Shown one piece after another: positions 44,129 through 53,956 of a DNA stretch of 64,000 bases. The stretch is from Gracilaria domingensis (taxonomy: Eukaryota; Rhodophyta; Florideophyceae; Gracilariales; Gracilariaceae). The notes beneath the pieces are model-generated. The model was not told the DNA's origin. It did no database searches and saw only the letters and a program-made list of their open reading frames with translations. The stretch's first letter is position 1; the number at the start of each line of letters is the position of its first letter. The translations under genes were made by a program, and so were the position numbers. Location of the stretch: positions 50,778 through 114,777 of the forward strand of contig VCMS01000177.1 in the NCBI GenBank assembly GCA_022539475.1, in the 5' to 3' direction.

Positions 44129-44446
44129 ATGCCAGTACGGCGAAAGATTTGCTCTGGGATGTTCGAGGTGCTGCGAACAGTGTGCATGCGCGCGCCGTTG
44201 GTGCAGGGTTTACAAGCAGAAGATGGCAGAATGGACGCGAGCACAACGGTGGTGTCGCACTGGATCCGCGATTATCTCCCACGCAAAGCTGACAATCGTG
44301 AATATCATCAAGACTTTGACGGCGGCGTGGTGGCGGAGTTGAACTACGAGTGTTCGGATGACAAAGCGTTGGGCGGCGAGAGTTCGGATGAAGCTTCCAT
44401 GGACGAGTGTGAGAGATGGGAATGTGGATCTTGGACAGAGACATAG
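44129..44446 (+). CDS. Hypothetical acidic protein
   Basis: 105 residues from ATG 44129 (MPVRRKICSGMFEVLRTV) with an acidic C-terminal half (ECSDDKALGGESSDEASMDE). No family recognised. It overlaps the degraded upstream part of the NAA30-like gene on the other strand, so it may be a chance frame. Confidence 0.2.
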   Translation: MPVRRKICSGMFEVLRTVCMRAPLVQGLQAEDGRMDASTTVVSHWIRDYLPRKADNREYHQDFDGGVVAELNYECSDDKALGGESSDEASMDECERWECGSWTET

Positions 44447-44976
44447 TCGGCGAACGACATGCTGCACCGTGAATCTACGCAGCGCGTTGTGCCTCAATCT
44501 GCGCCCATAACACTCTCGATTTCTGCACTCCTTTTCACACCACCTCCTTACGACCATCTCTATCGAGTTTCCAGGTTCTTCATTCTCGCCTTAGCTCTCT
44601 GAATCACTTGAGTCACTTCCGTATCCCCATGGAGAGCGTGGTGGTAGTCCCAAAAGCTGGGTCAGCTCTTGATCTTGCTCTGTGACGATGCGCAGCACAC
44701 TATCAAGGTTATTGAGATAAGTGTTTCCTCGCTAGGCACTTTGACGGGAGGGAGCTCCTGTGTCATCCATGCCACCAAGTCTTCGCCAGCAGTCATCGCG
44801 AACGTATCCTGCCGAAATTGCACCTGTTCCGGATTCTTTAGGTTTGATTGTCAAACCGCAAAGAGTTCACCGTTCTACTACTGCCTTCCTCTTGCGCGGT
44901 AAAATGAACAGAAGCGCTCTCGGTGCTGCTCTAAGCGTACGGGCTTTAACCTCACATCGATAAGCTGAGCGAGAGC
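44447..44976. other. No gene recognised
   Basis: Only short frames; includes the 3' flank of the piggyBac relic. Terminal inverted repeats of that transposon were not identified. Confidence 0.4.
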
Positions 44977-45581
44977 TCAGCTCTTGTGCACAGCTTTAGC
45001 GGTAGCAAGCGATGAAGTCACTGTGTTCTTTCTTTCTCTCTTTCCTTTTGTGCACAACAGTAGTTGTGCATCTCTTGTTGCTCTATACAGATCAGGAAGA
45101 ATTTTGCGCAGGTCTTCCTTGTTGTGGTAGAAAGCAAAACAATTGACGTGAAAGCCTTGTTTGCATTCGCTGCAAGAATACATGGAGCACTTTCCACGAC
45201 CAGTTTTTGCAGTGAGGTTGCAGAGCGCGCAATGAACGCTTTTGCGTCCTTGTGTTTCGAGTAAGATATGCTTGCGAGAATCGTGTGATGTGGATCCAGA
45301 GTCATCAGGTACGGGTTCCGCCAAGAGAGCGGAAGGCATTACAGAACTTCGACGTTGTCTGTAATCCACATGCTCGGCCACCAGCTGTCGAATTATCCTA
45401 TGTTTCATGGTGATGACATAAATAATAGGTTCTCCTTTCCTGGAGATCGCATTCAACAACGCATGTGCGTTGATGACACTTGCATCTAATACAAAGGTAA
45501 GCAGACTCATCGTCACTCGTTTTTCTTTCCTCAAAGTGGCCGATGTTGAGCGCAATTGATCGAAGCGGTCCACGCCGTTCA
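44977..45581 (-). pseudogene. piggyBac transposase, C-terminal segment
   Basis: Continues from 46158 across a solo LTR: FMNGVDRFDQLRSTSATLRK is the conserved MGGVDxxDQLRxxYxxxRK block with the last catalytic Asp region, followed by LLTFVLDASVINAHALLNAI. The C-terminal cross-brace zinc finger is CALCNLTAKTGRGKCSMYSC, SECKQGFHVNCFAFYH, which binds transposon ends. The frame is intact from the LTR to the stop at 44977. The enzyme would excise and reinsert DNA at TTAA sites. Confidence 0.85.
45577..45581. repeat. Target duplication GTTCA of the solo LTR, left copy
   Basis: Repeated at 46158-46162. Joining the flanks restores LFMN to GVDRFDQ in piggyBac. Confidence 0.92.
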
Positions 45582-46157
45582 TGTCAAAGTCTGTCGACTC
45601 GCGGTCCTCTGTCTCCTTCAGGAGCTAGAGTTCCGGACCAACGAAGCCCAGTGTCCCGGCGCCCGGCGGCGCTGTTCTACTGGAAAACGATGGGGAGCAC
45701 AGTGGCGGCCCTCGGCAGGGCTGCATGTGCGGACGAGACTAACGGCCCCCGCTGGGGCTGCGTCGCGCTGGTCTTCAGAGACCGATACAAACAATAGTAT
45801 ATTTGTAGAAGATAGTTTATTGATAATTGATGAGTATTGATCTTCGTAAAGTCGTTCATCGACAACTAGCTTTCTACTTAAGTACTGTTCGAGATAGCGT
45901 AACCTGCTAAACCGCTAGCTCCCCGCTGAGCCATATTAGTTGCAGGAGCTCTATCAATATGCATTTGCGCGCGTGATATACATCAAATACAGTATATCAC
46001 CGTTGTATCTCTCGCCAGAGATATACGCCACATTTTCCACGAATGTAAATGTGGTTCACGACCACTCAGAAGGAGCCTACTCTTCTGCCCTCCAGGGTCC
46101 CAAAGCGTCCGACCATGAGATGCATATCTCGCAAATTTCATAACCAAAATCACGACA
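45582..46157. mobile_element. Solo LTR, 576 bp, inside piggyBac
   Basis: Starts TGTCAAAG, ends CACGACA (TGTC/GACA inverted ends), flanked by GTTCA on both sides. No interior, so it is the product of LTR-LTR recombination. No matching LTR elsewhere in the window. GC-rich in its first third. Confidence 0.88.
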
Positions 46158-46462
46158 GTTCATGAATAAGTTATGCGCTACGATTATTGCAGGTACACGT
46201 AGTATACTTCTGCTCATAGACTCATCTCCTGTCCATCTTGGTAACGCCGCAAGTCCATGAACGCATCGAACAGCATGATCATTCGGGGCCTGAATTCGAT
46301 ATCTCGGCGTTTCTGCCAAATCATTGGTATAGAAAGTGAGCACCGTGCGGTCTTTGGAGACCACAAATCCAGTGTTTCGGGCCACCGAAACTGCATGTTC
46401 TGAGGGATTTTGTTTTTCGTATACCTGAACCAAACACCAGTCCCCTCGATTAGCGTGCTTCA
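46158..46462 (-). pseudogene. piggyBac transposase, middle segment
   Basis: HANRGDWCLVQVYEKQNP, NTGFVVSKDRTVLTFYTNDL, AVRCVHGLAALPRWTGDESM and SILRVPAIIVAHNLFMN form the RNase H-like core stretch just before the GVDxxDQ block. It is cut on the left by the solo LTR and on the right by the Harbinger element; the frame is open across both when the insertions and one copy of each target duplication are dropped. Confidence 0.85.
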
Positions 46463-46510
46463 GGGTCGTTCCAAGCATCAAATACAAAATATGAATTTCA
46501 AAATATGTAG
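46463..46510 (+). repeat. Harbinger left terminal inverted repeat
   Basis: GGGTCGTTCCAA followed by two AAAATATG motifs 14 bp apart, mirrored at 49600-49645. Confidence 0.85.
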
Positions 46511-46826
46511 CGTATGAATGACTCGACCGTATTCCAGATTGAGGTACAAAATATGGATGTACCGTTCATACTCGACCAACCTTGCGCGAGACTTCTCGGC
46601 AAAAGGCGCCCTCCCAGACCCAGAACGATCCTGGGCGCACCTCAGTCACACCCTTGTGGCTACTGCAGACCATTTCAAAGCGAAACAGATTGAGTTTGGA
46701 CCTCGCAAACACCTCGAGAAACGAGGATTTCTGACATAATGGCCATCATGTGCAGATTATGGCCAACAAAAGGCAAATCTTTGTTGTTCCTTCTCGGGGG
46801 CTTCCTTACCTTCCATTTCACTCGAA

Positions 46827-48080
46827 ATGGAAATCCAAGATGCAAACCACATAGCGAAAAACTATGCCAAACAGAAACGTAGTACGCTTTGTGCCATTGT
46901 AATTAATCGCCAAAGAGCTTTACGAAGGGATGAGACGATCGCCGTTCTTGCTGCAGTTTTGCGTGCAAATGAGAGAGGCAACGAAGGACGATGTTCACTC
47001 AACATAGAAAGACCAATCGTAACCTTCTATTCTATAATCATTGGGATGCCAAGCAAGTTCTTCCGTCGACTTTACCGAATATCACTTCAGTTGTTCGTAC
47101 ATCTTGCAAAAAGTATTGGGCCGCACTCAAGAACTGAGAGTAGTCATCGCCACAGTAACTACTTCAAACTTTCGATGACATTGCGTTGGTTGGCAGGAGG
47201 CTCGTACTTAGATATTTGTTTGGCACATAACGTATCCATATCAACATTCTACCATTACGTGCACGATACAATCGATAAGCTAAATGAAAGACTTCAAATC
47301 AAATTTCCTTACTCTTCAAAGCCGTGGCTGGGGAAAGTTTCAGGGGCATTTACTAGAGGGGGTACGAGTCCTTTGTCCAATTGCTGCGGCGCGTTGGACG
47401 GACTTGCGGTGAAAATATGTGAACTTTCGGCCTTGGAAGTAGCGAATTCGTCAACATACTACAACAGGAAAGGCTTTTTTGCCCTGAACATGCAGGGAAT
47501 GTGTGATTCGTACTACCGGTTTACGTTTGTTTCCTGCGTTTCTCCTGGTTCCACTCACGACTCAACTGCTTATGCAATGAGTTCGCTCTCACGACTCTTG
47601 GCCCTTACAGAGAACTCATTAGAGCAAGGCTATTGGGTTGCAGCTGATGACGCTTACAATTGTTCACAGCGACTACTATGTCCTTGGCCAGGACGTAATC
47701 TTTTGATATCTAAAGACGGCTTCAATTACTGGCATAGTTCCGCTCGCTTCTTCATTGAACAAGCATTCGGGATACTAGTAGGGCGCTGGGGAATATTGTG
47801 GCGGCCTCTTCGCTGCTCGTTATCGAGGAATGCTCGAATAGTTCTAACCTGTTGTAAATTACACAATTTTATAATCGATAACGGTGGTAGTTTAGGTGTT
47901 CCACCACCATCAACGGCTGACACCAACAGCCATACATAACAACCAGATTATGAAGTCCACCTGCAGGACGAATGTGATTTAGATACCCAGATGCATAGGA
48001 GACGGCGTGATCTTGAAGCTTGTGCTTTGCGAGAATCATTTACGGAGGAAATTAGGCTTCTCGGCCGTCGTAGGCCATAA
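46827..48080 (+). pseudogene. PIF/Harbinger DDE transposase (late in-frame TAA)
   Basis: ATG at 46827; 370 residues to TAA 47937-47939, then the same frame continues for 46 codons to TAA 48078-48080 with PDYEVHLQDECDLD and DLEACALRESFTEEIRLLGR, matching the usual Harbinger tail. Catalytic residues: Asp in NCCGALDGLAVKI, Asp in YWVAADDAYNCSQRLLCPWP, Glu in SSARFFIEQAFGILVGRWGI. N-terminal helix-turn-helix-like part: TLRWLAGGSYLDICLAHNVS. The catalytic domain is complete, so the truncated form may still function; the lost tail is short. It cuts and pastes the element together with the Myb-like partner. Confidence 0.9.
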
Positions 48081-48085
48081 ATCTA

Positions 48086-49336
48086 TCACACATTCGCAGA
48101 TTCTTTCTGAGCCATAGCTTTGTTAATCATCTCTTCCACTTGCGTAAGACGCCTTTTATAACTCTCCAGTGATCGCTTCGAATACTCGTCGTCGCTCTCG
48201 AGACCTTTGATCATACCAATAATTTTAGCCTCAAGATCCATTAGAGATGACACAGTACTGGCGATCTTCATAGATCTATCCAGCTCTACAATCTGATTTT
48301 CTACTGCAGCAGTGTTTGAATTACTGTCCTGAATAATAATAGGCCCCTCTTTCTCCCGAGAGCTAGCCAGTGAAGTAATAGCTGCATCCAAATCATGTGT
48401 TGCATCAACATGGCGACGCTTCTTCGCAGACATAATTGCACTGCGGTCATTCTGTGCAATGAAGTCTGTGTCTTCAAGACCTGATTCAATTTGTGCCCCT
48501 GAAGGCATAAGTCTTAGCACTGCCTCTATGCTTGGGTGCTCATGAAAGACGCAATGCATATAGCAGAGCACATCGTCACCCTGTGAGAATGAGGGGAATG
48601 TATCTGCGTCTCCCTGTCCTGATGCCTCAAAGTTCTTGGAGGCAATACTGTATGATGAGCGCAGCTTTGTCCACTTCTGCTTTAGAGTTTGGCCATCACG
48701 ATGATGTCTGCGAATAGATGGGTCAAATCGCATAAAAACGTCTAAAGTAACACCATCATAAGGCTCAGGAGGCTCGGGTTTAAACTCGGTGTCGTTGAAC
48801 AAGAGACAAAATTCTTCCGCAAAGGGATCATGATGAGGTTTGTCGGGTTCAGCTCTTGTAGAAATTCGTTGATACAATTTGGCTACCACTGTGGCATGTC
48901 GCGAGTCTGCAATCACGTGACAAAGTCTAGCGCTCTCCTCTTTTGTCCAGTTAGGAGCACGACTTCGTCCATTACCCTCAGAAGGATCCGCTCCTGATTC
49001 ATGGAACAATTGATTGAGTTCTACGATCTTTCGAAATGAAGAGATTCCCTTTTGTTCTAGGCCTCCAATCAAGACACTTTTTGATCCACTTCCGGACATA
49101 CCAAGTCTTTTGCACGCAGCGGATAGAATGGCTTGTGAACCTGCGTTAGGAGGAAGCTCACGTTGTGAAATGGTTCTTGTTGAAAGACTGGGCTCTCTGT
49201 TGTCTTCGTTTGAATCTGGGAGCAGAGAATTTTGCAAATTCTCATTTGAGCTTTGATTGTTGGCGTCTATACTTTGTTGGATTGGCAAGGGAGTATTTTC
49301 GGCGATTGAAGGGGAAGAACGCCGTGATTCAGTCAT
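48086..49336 (-). CDS. Harbinger Myb/SANT-like partner protein
   Basis: Start at ATG 49334-49336 (MTESRRSSPSIAEN), 416 residues. Ser/Asn-rich head, then a SAP-like helix pair (LSAACKRLGMSGSGSKSVLI), then the trihelix Myb-like domain PNWTKEESARLCHVIADSRH, LYQRIST, TLKQKWTKLRSSYSIASKNF. Acidic middle and a C-terminal coiled coil (LESYKRRLTQVEEMINKAMA). In Harbinger systems this protein binds the ends and brings the transposase into the nucleus. It ends 6 bp from the transposase stop, tail to tail. Intact. Confidence 0.85.
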   Translation of the reverse strand: MTESRRSSPSIAENTPLPIQQSIDANNQSSNENLQNSLLPDSNEDNREPSLSTRTISQRELPPNAGSQAILSAACKRLGMSGSGSKSVLIGGLEQKGISSFRKIVELNQLFHESGADPSEGNGRSRAPNWTKEESARLCHVIADSRHATVVAKLYQRISTRAEPDKPHHDPFAEEFCLLFNDTEFKPEPPEPYDGVTLDVFMRFDPSIRRHHRDGQTLKQKWTKLRSSYSIASKNFEASGQGDADTFPSFSQGDDVLCYMHCVFHEHPSIEAVLRLMPSGAQIESGLEDTDFIAQNDRSAIMSAKKRRHVDATHDLDAAITSLASSREKEGPIIIQDSNSNTAAVENQIVELDRSMKIASTVSSLMDLEAKIIGMIKGLESDDEYSKRSLESYKRRLTQVEEMINKAMAQKESANV

Positions 49337-49599
49337 GGTTGCGGAATTATAAGGTGTTTGTAATAGTTGAACCTTCTCGCATCTCGATTGTTGAAAGATG
49401 GTGGTCTCAGATGTGCAAACAGTGTTCTGGTGGGAAAGCAAAGTGGGGAGGACAACAGACGAGCGAGTTCATTGACATAAGCGAAAATAGTTGCCAGACT
49501 GCATTTCATATCGTATGGGACTTGCAGGGAGCATAGCCACAAGTTGTTTTGGAGATGCAGCAGGCTACAAAATATGGCCAATCATATGAAGAAACGTGT

Positions 49600-49645
49600 C
49601 ATATTTTGGTTTCCATATTTTCTTATCCATGGTTTGGAACGACCC
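49600..49645 (-). repeat. Harbinger right terminal inverted repeat
   Basis: Reads GGGTCGTTCCAAACC on the minus strand, then AAAATATGG and CAAAATATG. Confidence 0.85.
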
Positions 49646-49648
49646 TCA

Positions 49649-49665
49649 TACGAGCGATTGCTTCT
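49649..49665 (-). pseudogene. piggyBac transposase, short upstream stub
   Basis: Reads EAIARMK in frame with HANRGDW of 46158-46462 once Harbinger and one TCA are dropped. It is cut on the right by the LTR array at 49666. Confidence 0.7.
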
Positions 49666-51630
49666 TGTAAACGTCATTTTTGTACCGAATGCGCAGAATG
49701 ACGCGGGTGGTGACAAACCCAAGGAGGAGGTCGAGAGTACCAGCCTAGAAAGGCGAAACAAACCGATAAATGTAGCTCAGTGGTTTGTAAAAGAAAACAA
49801 ACTGACAACCAACAGGCCTATGCCTGCAAGATTCAATGACAATGGCAAACAAGCAACAACGAACGATAAACCAAACGACCGATCTGCACGAACAAAGAAA
49901 CCAAATAGTACCAGCGTACCAACAGCACTGAACACTTCTAGATGAAAAAACCAACAATCAATACAATAAGTAGAGCTTCAAAGCGCCTACAACTCGAGGC
50001 CTAAGCAATGAGCTCCAACAACTTGACAGACAACTAGATTAGCACCAACACGTACGATCACTCTCTCGGTCACATACGCGGCGCCAACCCAACTGAAAGA
50101 CAGAACACAAGCCCAATCTTAGGGCACTGTTACATAAACACTGAAGAGACGGTGATGTTCAGAACGGGAGGAACAACCTGGTAGATAGTACGGATTTTCC
50201 AGATAGACGGAGACCAAGAACAAGTAAAGCAACTCAAGCAAACCAAATACGATGATAGAGAGAAAGGCAAATCAGCAAAGCAAATGACCAGAATAAACAA
50301 ACAAGAAAGCAATCATCAACAAACAACTGAAGAGTAGCGAGGGCAAACAACAATAGCCGCAGCAGTGCAATACGGGCCCATCGTAGGGCAGCACTGTGCG
50401 ATACAACGGTGTCGGGGTGGGAGACCAAGCCACCCGAAGAGAACGAAAGGGAACCAAAGGAGGAAAGTTGGTGGCAGAGAAAGCACTGACTGTGCTGAAG
50501 GAAGTTGGGGATGCCAAGGGGAAAAGATGGGCTTCACGAAGAACGGGAGTGTGGGGACGAATAATGTAGGTGGTCTGGACTTGATGATCTGGTCTTGATC
50601 GTGTGGTCTCACTGAGATGAGATGACGGCGAGAGTGAGAAGATGAGGGTCTATATAGACAGCCACATGCTGCGGCAGCTTCCAACATTCAATATGACATG
50701 TCACCATCGGTCGTGTGATACACGAATATTAGACACGAAGTTCCATTCCAAGTATTCATGGCAGACGAATGTTCTAGTTGCCGAAACCCTAAGCCAAGAA
50801 GTTGTACTCGCCCTTCTTATTGGGTGCGGGATGCATGCCGGAGTCATTGCTGATACTAGTAGCATGTTGCGTCACACATTATGCGTTGAGGTGGAAGCAG
50901 CCAGGCTCCATGGAGATAGACTAGGTTGAATACATCATCTTGTCATAGCCACGCTGTCTCTCAGCGGCGCTGTCCTGCGCGCATCGGCGCCGTCTATGAT
51001 AGAAATTAACGAGAGATCAATTGTGTCGCGTGGAACCACGCGCGAGATTGATGTTGTTGCGGACGTGTCGCGGCAGTGGCAGCATTCGTAGCACTTCACT
51101 AGTAGATCGTGGTGACACAGCATCATATGCGGTGTATAGGTAGCCGCATCACCATGCACTTTGCACACGGTCATAATGACAGTCTCTGTCTGATACGAGT
51201 GTAGCAGCAAAGCCAGAAAGGGCAAGCTCCAGAACAGCACCAAGCAGCGAAATCATAGCGTAACGGCAGCGGGGCGGGTGCGCTGTAGTACGGTGTCCAG
51301 GGGTGCGGCGATGGGCGGAAAGTGAGCAACGAGTGGCGGCACCAATTGCAACAATCTTCGAGGCGGTGGTTGTGTGTGAGGCGTGCGGAAAGAGAGATGA
51401 CACAGTGCTGCGCGGTCGATGATGAGCGCAGCTGAAGCACCGCGGTCACTGTGCGGCGGCCTGTTCGGGTCGCTTCGAGACGACGGAGGGAGCGATGGTG
51501 AGCCTCTGCGCTGTCTGGTTGTGCTAAATAAGCAACCAACCCTGCAAACCCTAGTTCCAGCAGTGCACTTTGATGTACGCCGTTCCGCCTCTTTCGTGTC
51601 ATTTGTGGTACTGACGAATCCGCCTTTACA
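49666..51630 (-). repeat. LTR 1 of the array
   Basis: 1965 bp, TGTAAACGTC to CGCCTTTACA on the plus strand. No credible gene inside; its several short frames repeat in each copy. Confidence 0.88.
50650..50658 (-). promoter_or_regulatory. TATA-like box in the array LTR
   Basis: tctatatag/actatataga-type palindromic box, about mid-LTR; equivalent sites at about 54941, 59231 and 63521. It is the only strong TATA motif seen in the LTR. The site of transcription start is inference. Confidence 0.4.
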
Positions 51631-51640
51631 CACCCCCCAA
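51631..51640 (-). other. Polypurine tract of the array element
   Basis: Minus strand ttggggggtg directly before TGTAAAGG of the 3' LTR; repeated at 55922 and 60212. Confidence 0.65.
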
Positions 51641-51751
51641 CTCAGCGGTCGCTACGCCTGGGCGACCAAGACGTGGCATAAGCATGATCAATGTTCAACA
51701 TGTGATTGGCAGAGTGAATCTTCGAGTAACGTCTCAACTGAATGGTTTGAA

Positions 51752-53908
51752 TCAAAGCGAACTCATTTGTAGACAGCAGTAGTGTCCAAGCAGATAAGAA
51801 GAAGCAAGCATAAACCGATAGAATGATGAAGAGCAGTGAATAAACGAATGAAGTAGCTGAATCCATTGAGCGATAATGATCAACCATACGAGCTTCTGGT
51901 TTGCGGTAAGGAACGGATTAACTGAGCATACAGAAGATTTCTTCCGGTGAGGGAAGAGACGAAGGTTCACTCGAACCGCAAATTGCAACCGGCGACGAAG
52001 AATGTGCGAAGTGCGTTCCGATAGCTTCTTTTGACGATCGTCCCTGACAGACACATGACGATTAACAACCAACTTGAATGACTTGGTGCACAACGCTCGT
52101 ACCGGCTTTTTCTCGTAGACTTTTCCACGCTCTGGTGGGCAACTGAGATATTCATAACAAGCAGAAACGTGACTTGATATCCTGTACTTCTTCTTGATAA
52201 AATCATCGCATATGCTGAAGAGAGTGAAAGACCAGGCAACCATACACTTGGTGAGTAGTGCACTAAGTAACCACTTCTGCATAGCTGTGGAAAACTGAAA
52301 CGGCTTTTGGATACGACTCTCATGTCTAACACGGCACGGAAGATAGTAGAAATGGTGAATCCTCCCTCCATTTTTCTCCCATGCTGTAGGATTCAAGAGA
52401 GGGTACTTGATGTGCGCGGCCAGACGTACGGCCTTTAGACCACAGTCGGAGCAAGAAGAAAGCTCGGATCCTGATTCATGCTGCAAAGAAGAATGATCAT
52501 TGTCTTCATGCTTCGCCGAAAGAACTTCTGACTGAATTTCTAGATTCCCGATCTCTGTGAGAGCTGCCAGAGTACTTCCGGATTCACTTTCAAGATTCTC
52601 GAAGACTCCGCTGCAACTGCCTTCTTCATTTCGTTCAGAACGACTAGGTGGAAAGTTATCACTGAAAATCCATGGCACTTTAGACTGAGTCTCATGTAAA
52701 GCAACATTGACCATTCTGACAAACTCTTTGTTGAACTTGGGTTTGGCAAAGTGATCCTGCATTCGCATCTTCTTCACTCTCAACTTTTTCTTCTTTACGA
52801 GGCTCTTTTGAATAGTCGCAACAAGGCCCAGAGCATTTTCAGGATATGGATCCTGCTTCTCTTCAATCTTCGTCTCCAATGAAACAACTGGAGAAGCACT
52901 GGAAACCTGAGGTCCACGAAGCTGCTCAGGTAAAAGTATCTCATCGACATCTCGCTTCGTGGTGAGATCTGGGTGATGCTCGTCGAAAGATCCAGTAGCA
53001 ATGGCTGACAAAGCACCTTCTTGTGACTTCTGGTGAGCATCACTGTCCCTTGGAGTCTCTGATACAGATGTCATTTCTTCCGGAGAACAATTGCGGCTGG
53101 GGTCCTCCGTCGACGCCGACCACTTTCGACACGTCTCAAGAACATGAAAAACTTTTCCACACCCATCAACTTGAGTGTCATGGGCTGTTTTCGACCCAAA
53201 GCTTCTCGAATGACCAGCAGGCAGTTGAATGTGTGAAGAAAGTCTCTCTTCATCTTGGTCAACCACTGCTGGTTGTGACTTCGTAACCAGTATATGAGGC
53301 TCTTCAACTTCAGCCACCAGCGAATCAATTTTATCATCAGTCGGCACAGTGTTTGTGGAAGAAACCTGTTCCGACTGCTGCGAAATCTGTGGCGAGGGAA
53401 GGCCACTCGGAATGCTGCGTGATTCCCAAGAGTTCTTCCCGACTACGAAAGCTTTCACTAGTCTCTTCAAAGCCTCATAGTCATCGGCACCACGATAGAA
53501 AACAAACTCAGCAAGCTCGATATGTTCACCAACAGCATTGCCGAGCAATGCAAACTTAGCTTCACTGTCGAGACCTGCTTCTTCGAGCAACAATTCCATC
53601 TTCTTCAAGGATCCTAACATGTCGGCACTATCGAGTCGCACCGACACTGTTTCGTGCGCAATTTTTTTTGGCTCTTCAACAACCCCAAAGTGGTCGATGA
53701 AGGCAGCCTTAACTTCTTCATAGTCCTCTGCTTCATCAGATAGGGAACCATCAATAACATACCAATCGTAGAAGAAGTCAAACGCTTCTCTCCGTAGGTA
53801 TCGCAACAATTTGGCAGCCCGATCAACATTCTTGACCTCAGGTGCCAACACATTCTCAAAGTGTAGGAAGAACTTCTTAACATCACAAGAAGACCCATCG
53901 AAATACAT
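51752..53908 (-). CDS. gag: Gag-like protein, array unit 1 (full-length frame)
   Basis: 718 residues from ATG 53906-53908 (MYFDGSSCDVKKFFLHFENV), the first ATG after the primer site; the frame is open into the LTR. Capsid-like start: RAAKLLRYLRREAFDFFYDW and YEEVKAAFIDHFGVVEEPKK match the retrotransposon Gag pattern (y-f-G, LxG/RxA-x-W/Y, F--hF). Then an acidic Ser-rich middle, a basic KKKKLRVKKMRM patch, and a C-terminal third with Cys pairs (CSDCGLKAV), basic segments and a hydrophobic end (KLVWLIIIAQWIQLLHS). No protease or zinc knuckle of standard spacing. It is the only unit with the frame unbroken at the 52670 site, so a possible source of Gag for the family. Confidence 0.75.
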   Translation of the reverse strand: MYFDGSSCDVKKFFLHFENVLAPEVKNVDRAAKLLRYLRREAFDFFYDWYVIDGSLSDEAEDYEEVKAAFIDHFGVVEEPKKIAHETVSVRLDSADMLGSLKKMELLLEEAGLDSEAKFALLGNAVGEHIELAEFVFYRGADDYEALKRLVKAFVVGKNSWESRSIPSGLPSPQISQQSEQVSSTNTVPTDDKIDSLVAEVEEPHILVTKSQPAVVDQDEERLSSHIQLPAGHSRSFGSKTAHDTQVDGCGKVFHVLETCRKWSASTEDPSRNCSPEEMTSVSETPRDSDAHQKSQEGALSAIATGSFDEHHPDLTTKRDVDEILLPEQLRGPQVSSASPVVSLETKIEEKQDPYPENALGLVATIQKSLVKKKKLRVKKMRMQDHFAKPKFNKEFVRMVNVALHETQSKVPWIFSDNFPPSRSERNEEGSCSGVFENLESESGSTLAALTEIGNLEIQSEVLSAKHEDNDHSSLQHESGSELSSCSDCGLKAVRLAAHIKYPLLNPTAWEKNGGRIHHFYYLPCRVRHESRIQKPFQFSTAMQKWLLSALLTKCMVAWSFTLFSICDDFIKKKYRISSHVSACYEYLSCPPERGKVYEKKPVRALCTKSFKLVVNRHVSVRDDRQKKLSERTSHILRRRLQFAVRVNLRLFPHRKKSSVCSVNPFLTANQKLVWLIIIAQWIQLLHSFIHCSSSFYRFMLASSYLLGHYCCLQMSSL

Positions 53909-53938
53909 GATTCTGGAGGAAGCAGACGAAAGAACAGG

Positions 53939-53956
53939 CCCTCCTCGAGAGTACCA
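53939..53956 (-). other. Primer-binding site of the array element
   Basis: TGGTACTCTCGAGGAGGG on the minus strand starts directly after the ACA end of the LTR, as a tRNA 3' end (CCA) would need. The tRNA was not identified. The same site lies at 58229-58246 and 62519-62536. Confidence 0.6.

Larger units (their letters stand above)
46463..49645. mobile_element. PIF/Harbinger DNA transposon, 3183 bp
   Basis: Inverted ends GGGTCGTTCCAA (46463 onwards and, inverted, up to 49645) with extended similarity over about 45 bp, flanked by TCA at 46460-46462 and 49646-49648, the 3-bp duplication expected for this superfamily. It carries the DDE transposase (plus strand) and a Myb-like partner (minus strand), convergent, the standard gene pair. 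AAAATATG is repeated near both ends. Only one in-frame stop was noted, so this is a young or recently active element. Confidence 0.93.

Noticed and set aside
49771..49845. tRNA-like A box (TAGCTCAGTGG) in each array LTR
   Set aside because: No acceptor stem, anticodon arm or proper B box at the right spacing; a chance match within the LTR.
50130..51602. Many short frames on both strands inside the array LTR (60-143 aa)
   Set aside because: They recur in each copy only because the LTR is repeated; there is no domain resemblance, and overlapping frames sit on both strands.
51252..51633. Host gene in the GC-rich part of the LTR (126-143 aa minus frames)
   Set aside because: Low-complexity Pro/Arg/Ser composition, inside the repeat, no family signature.
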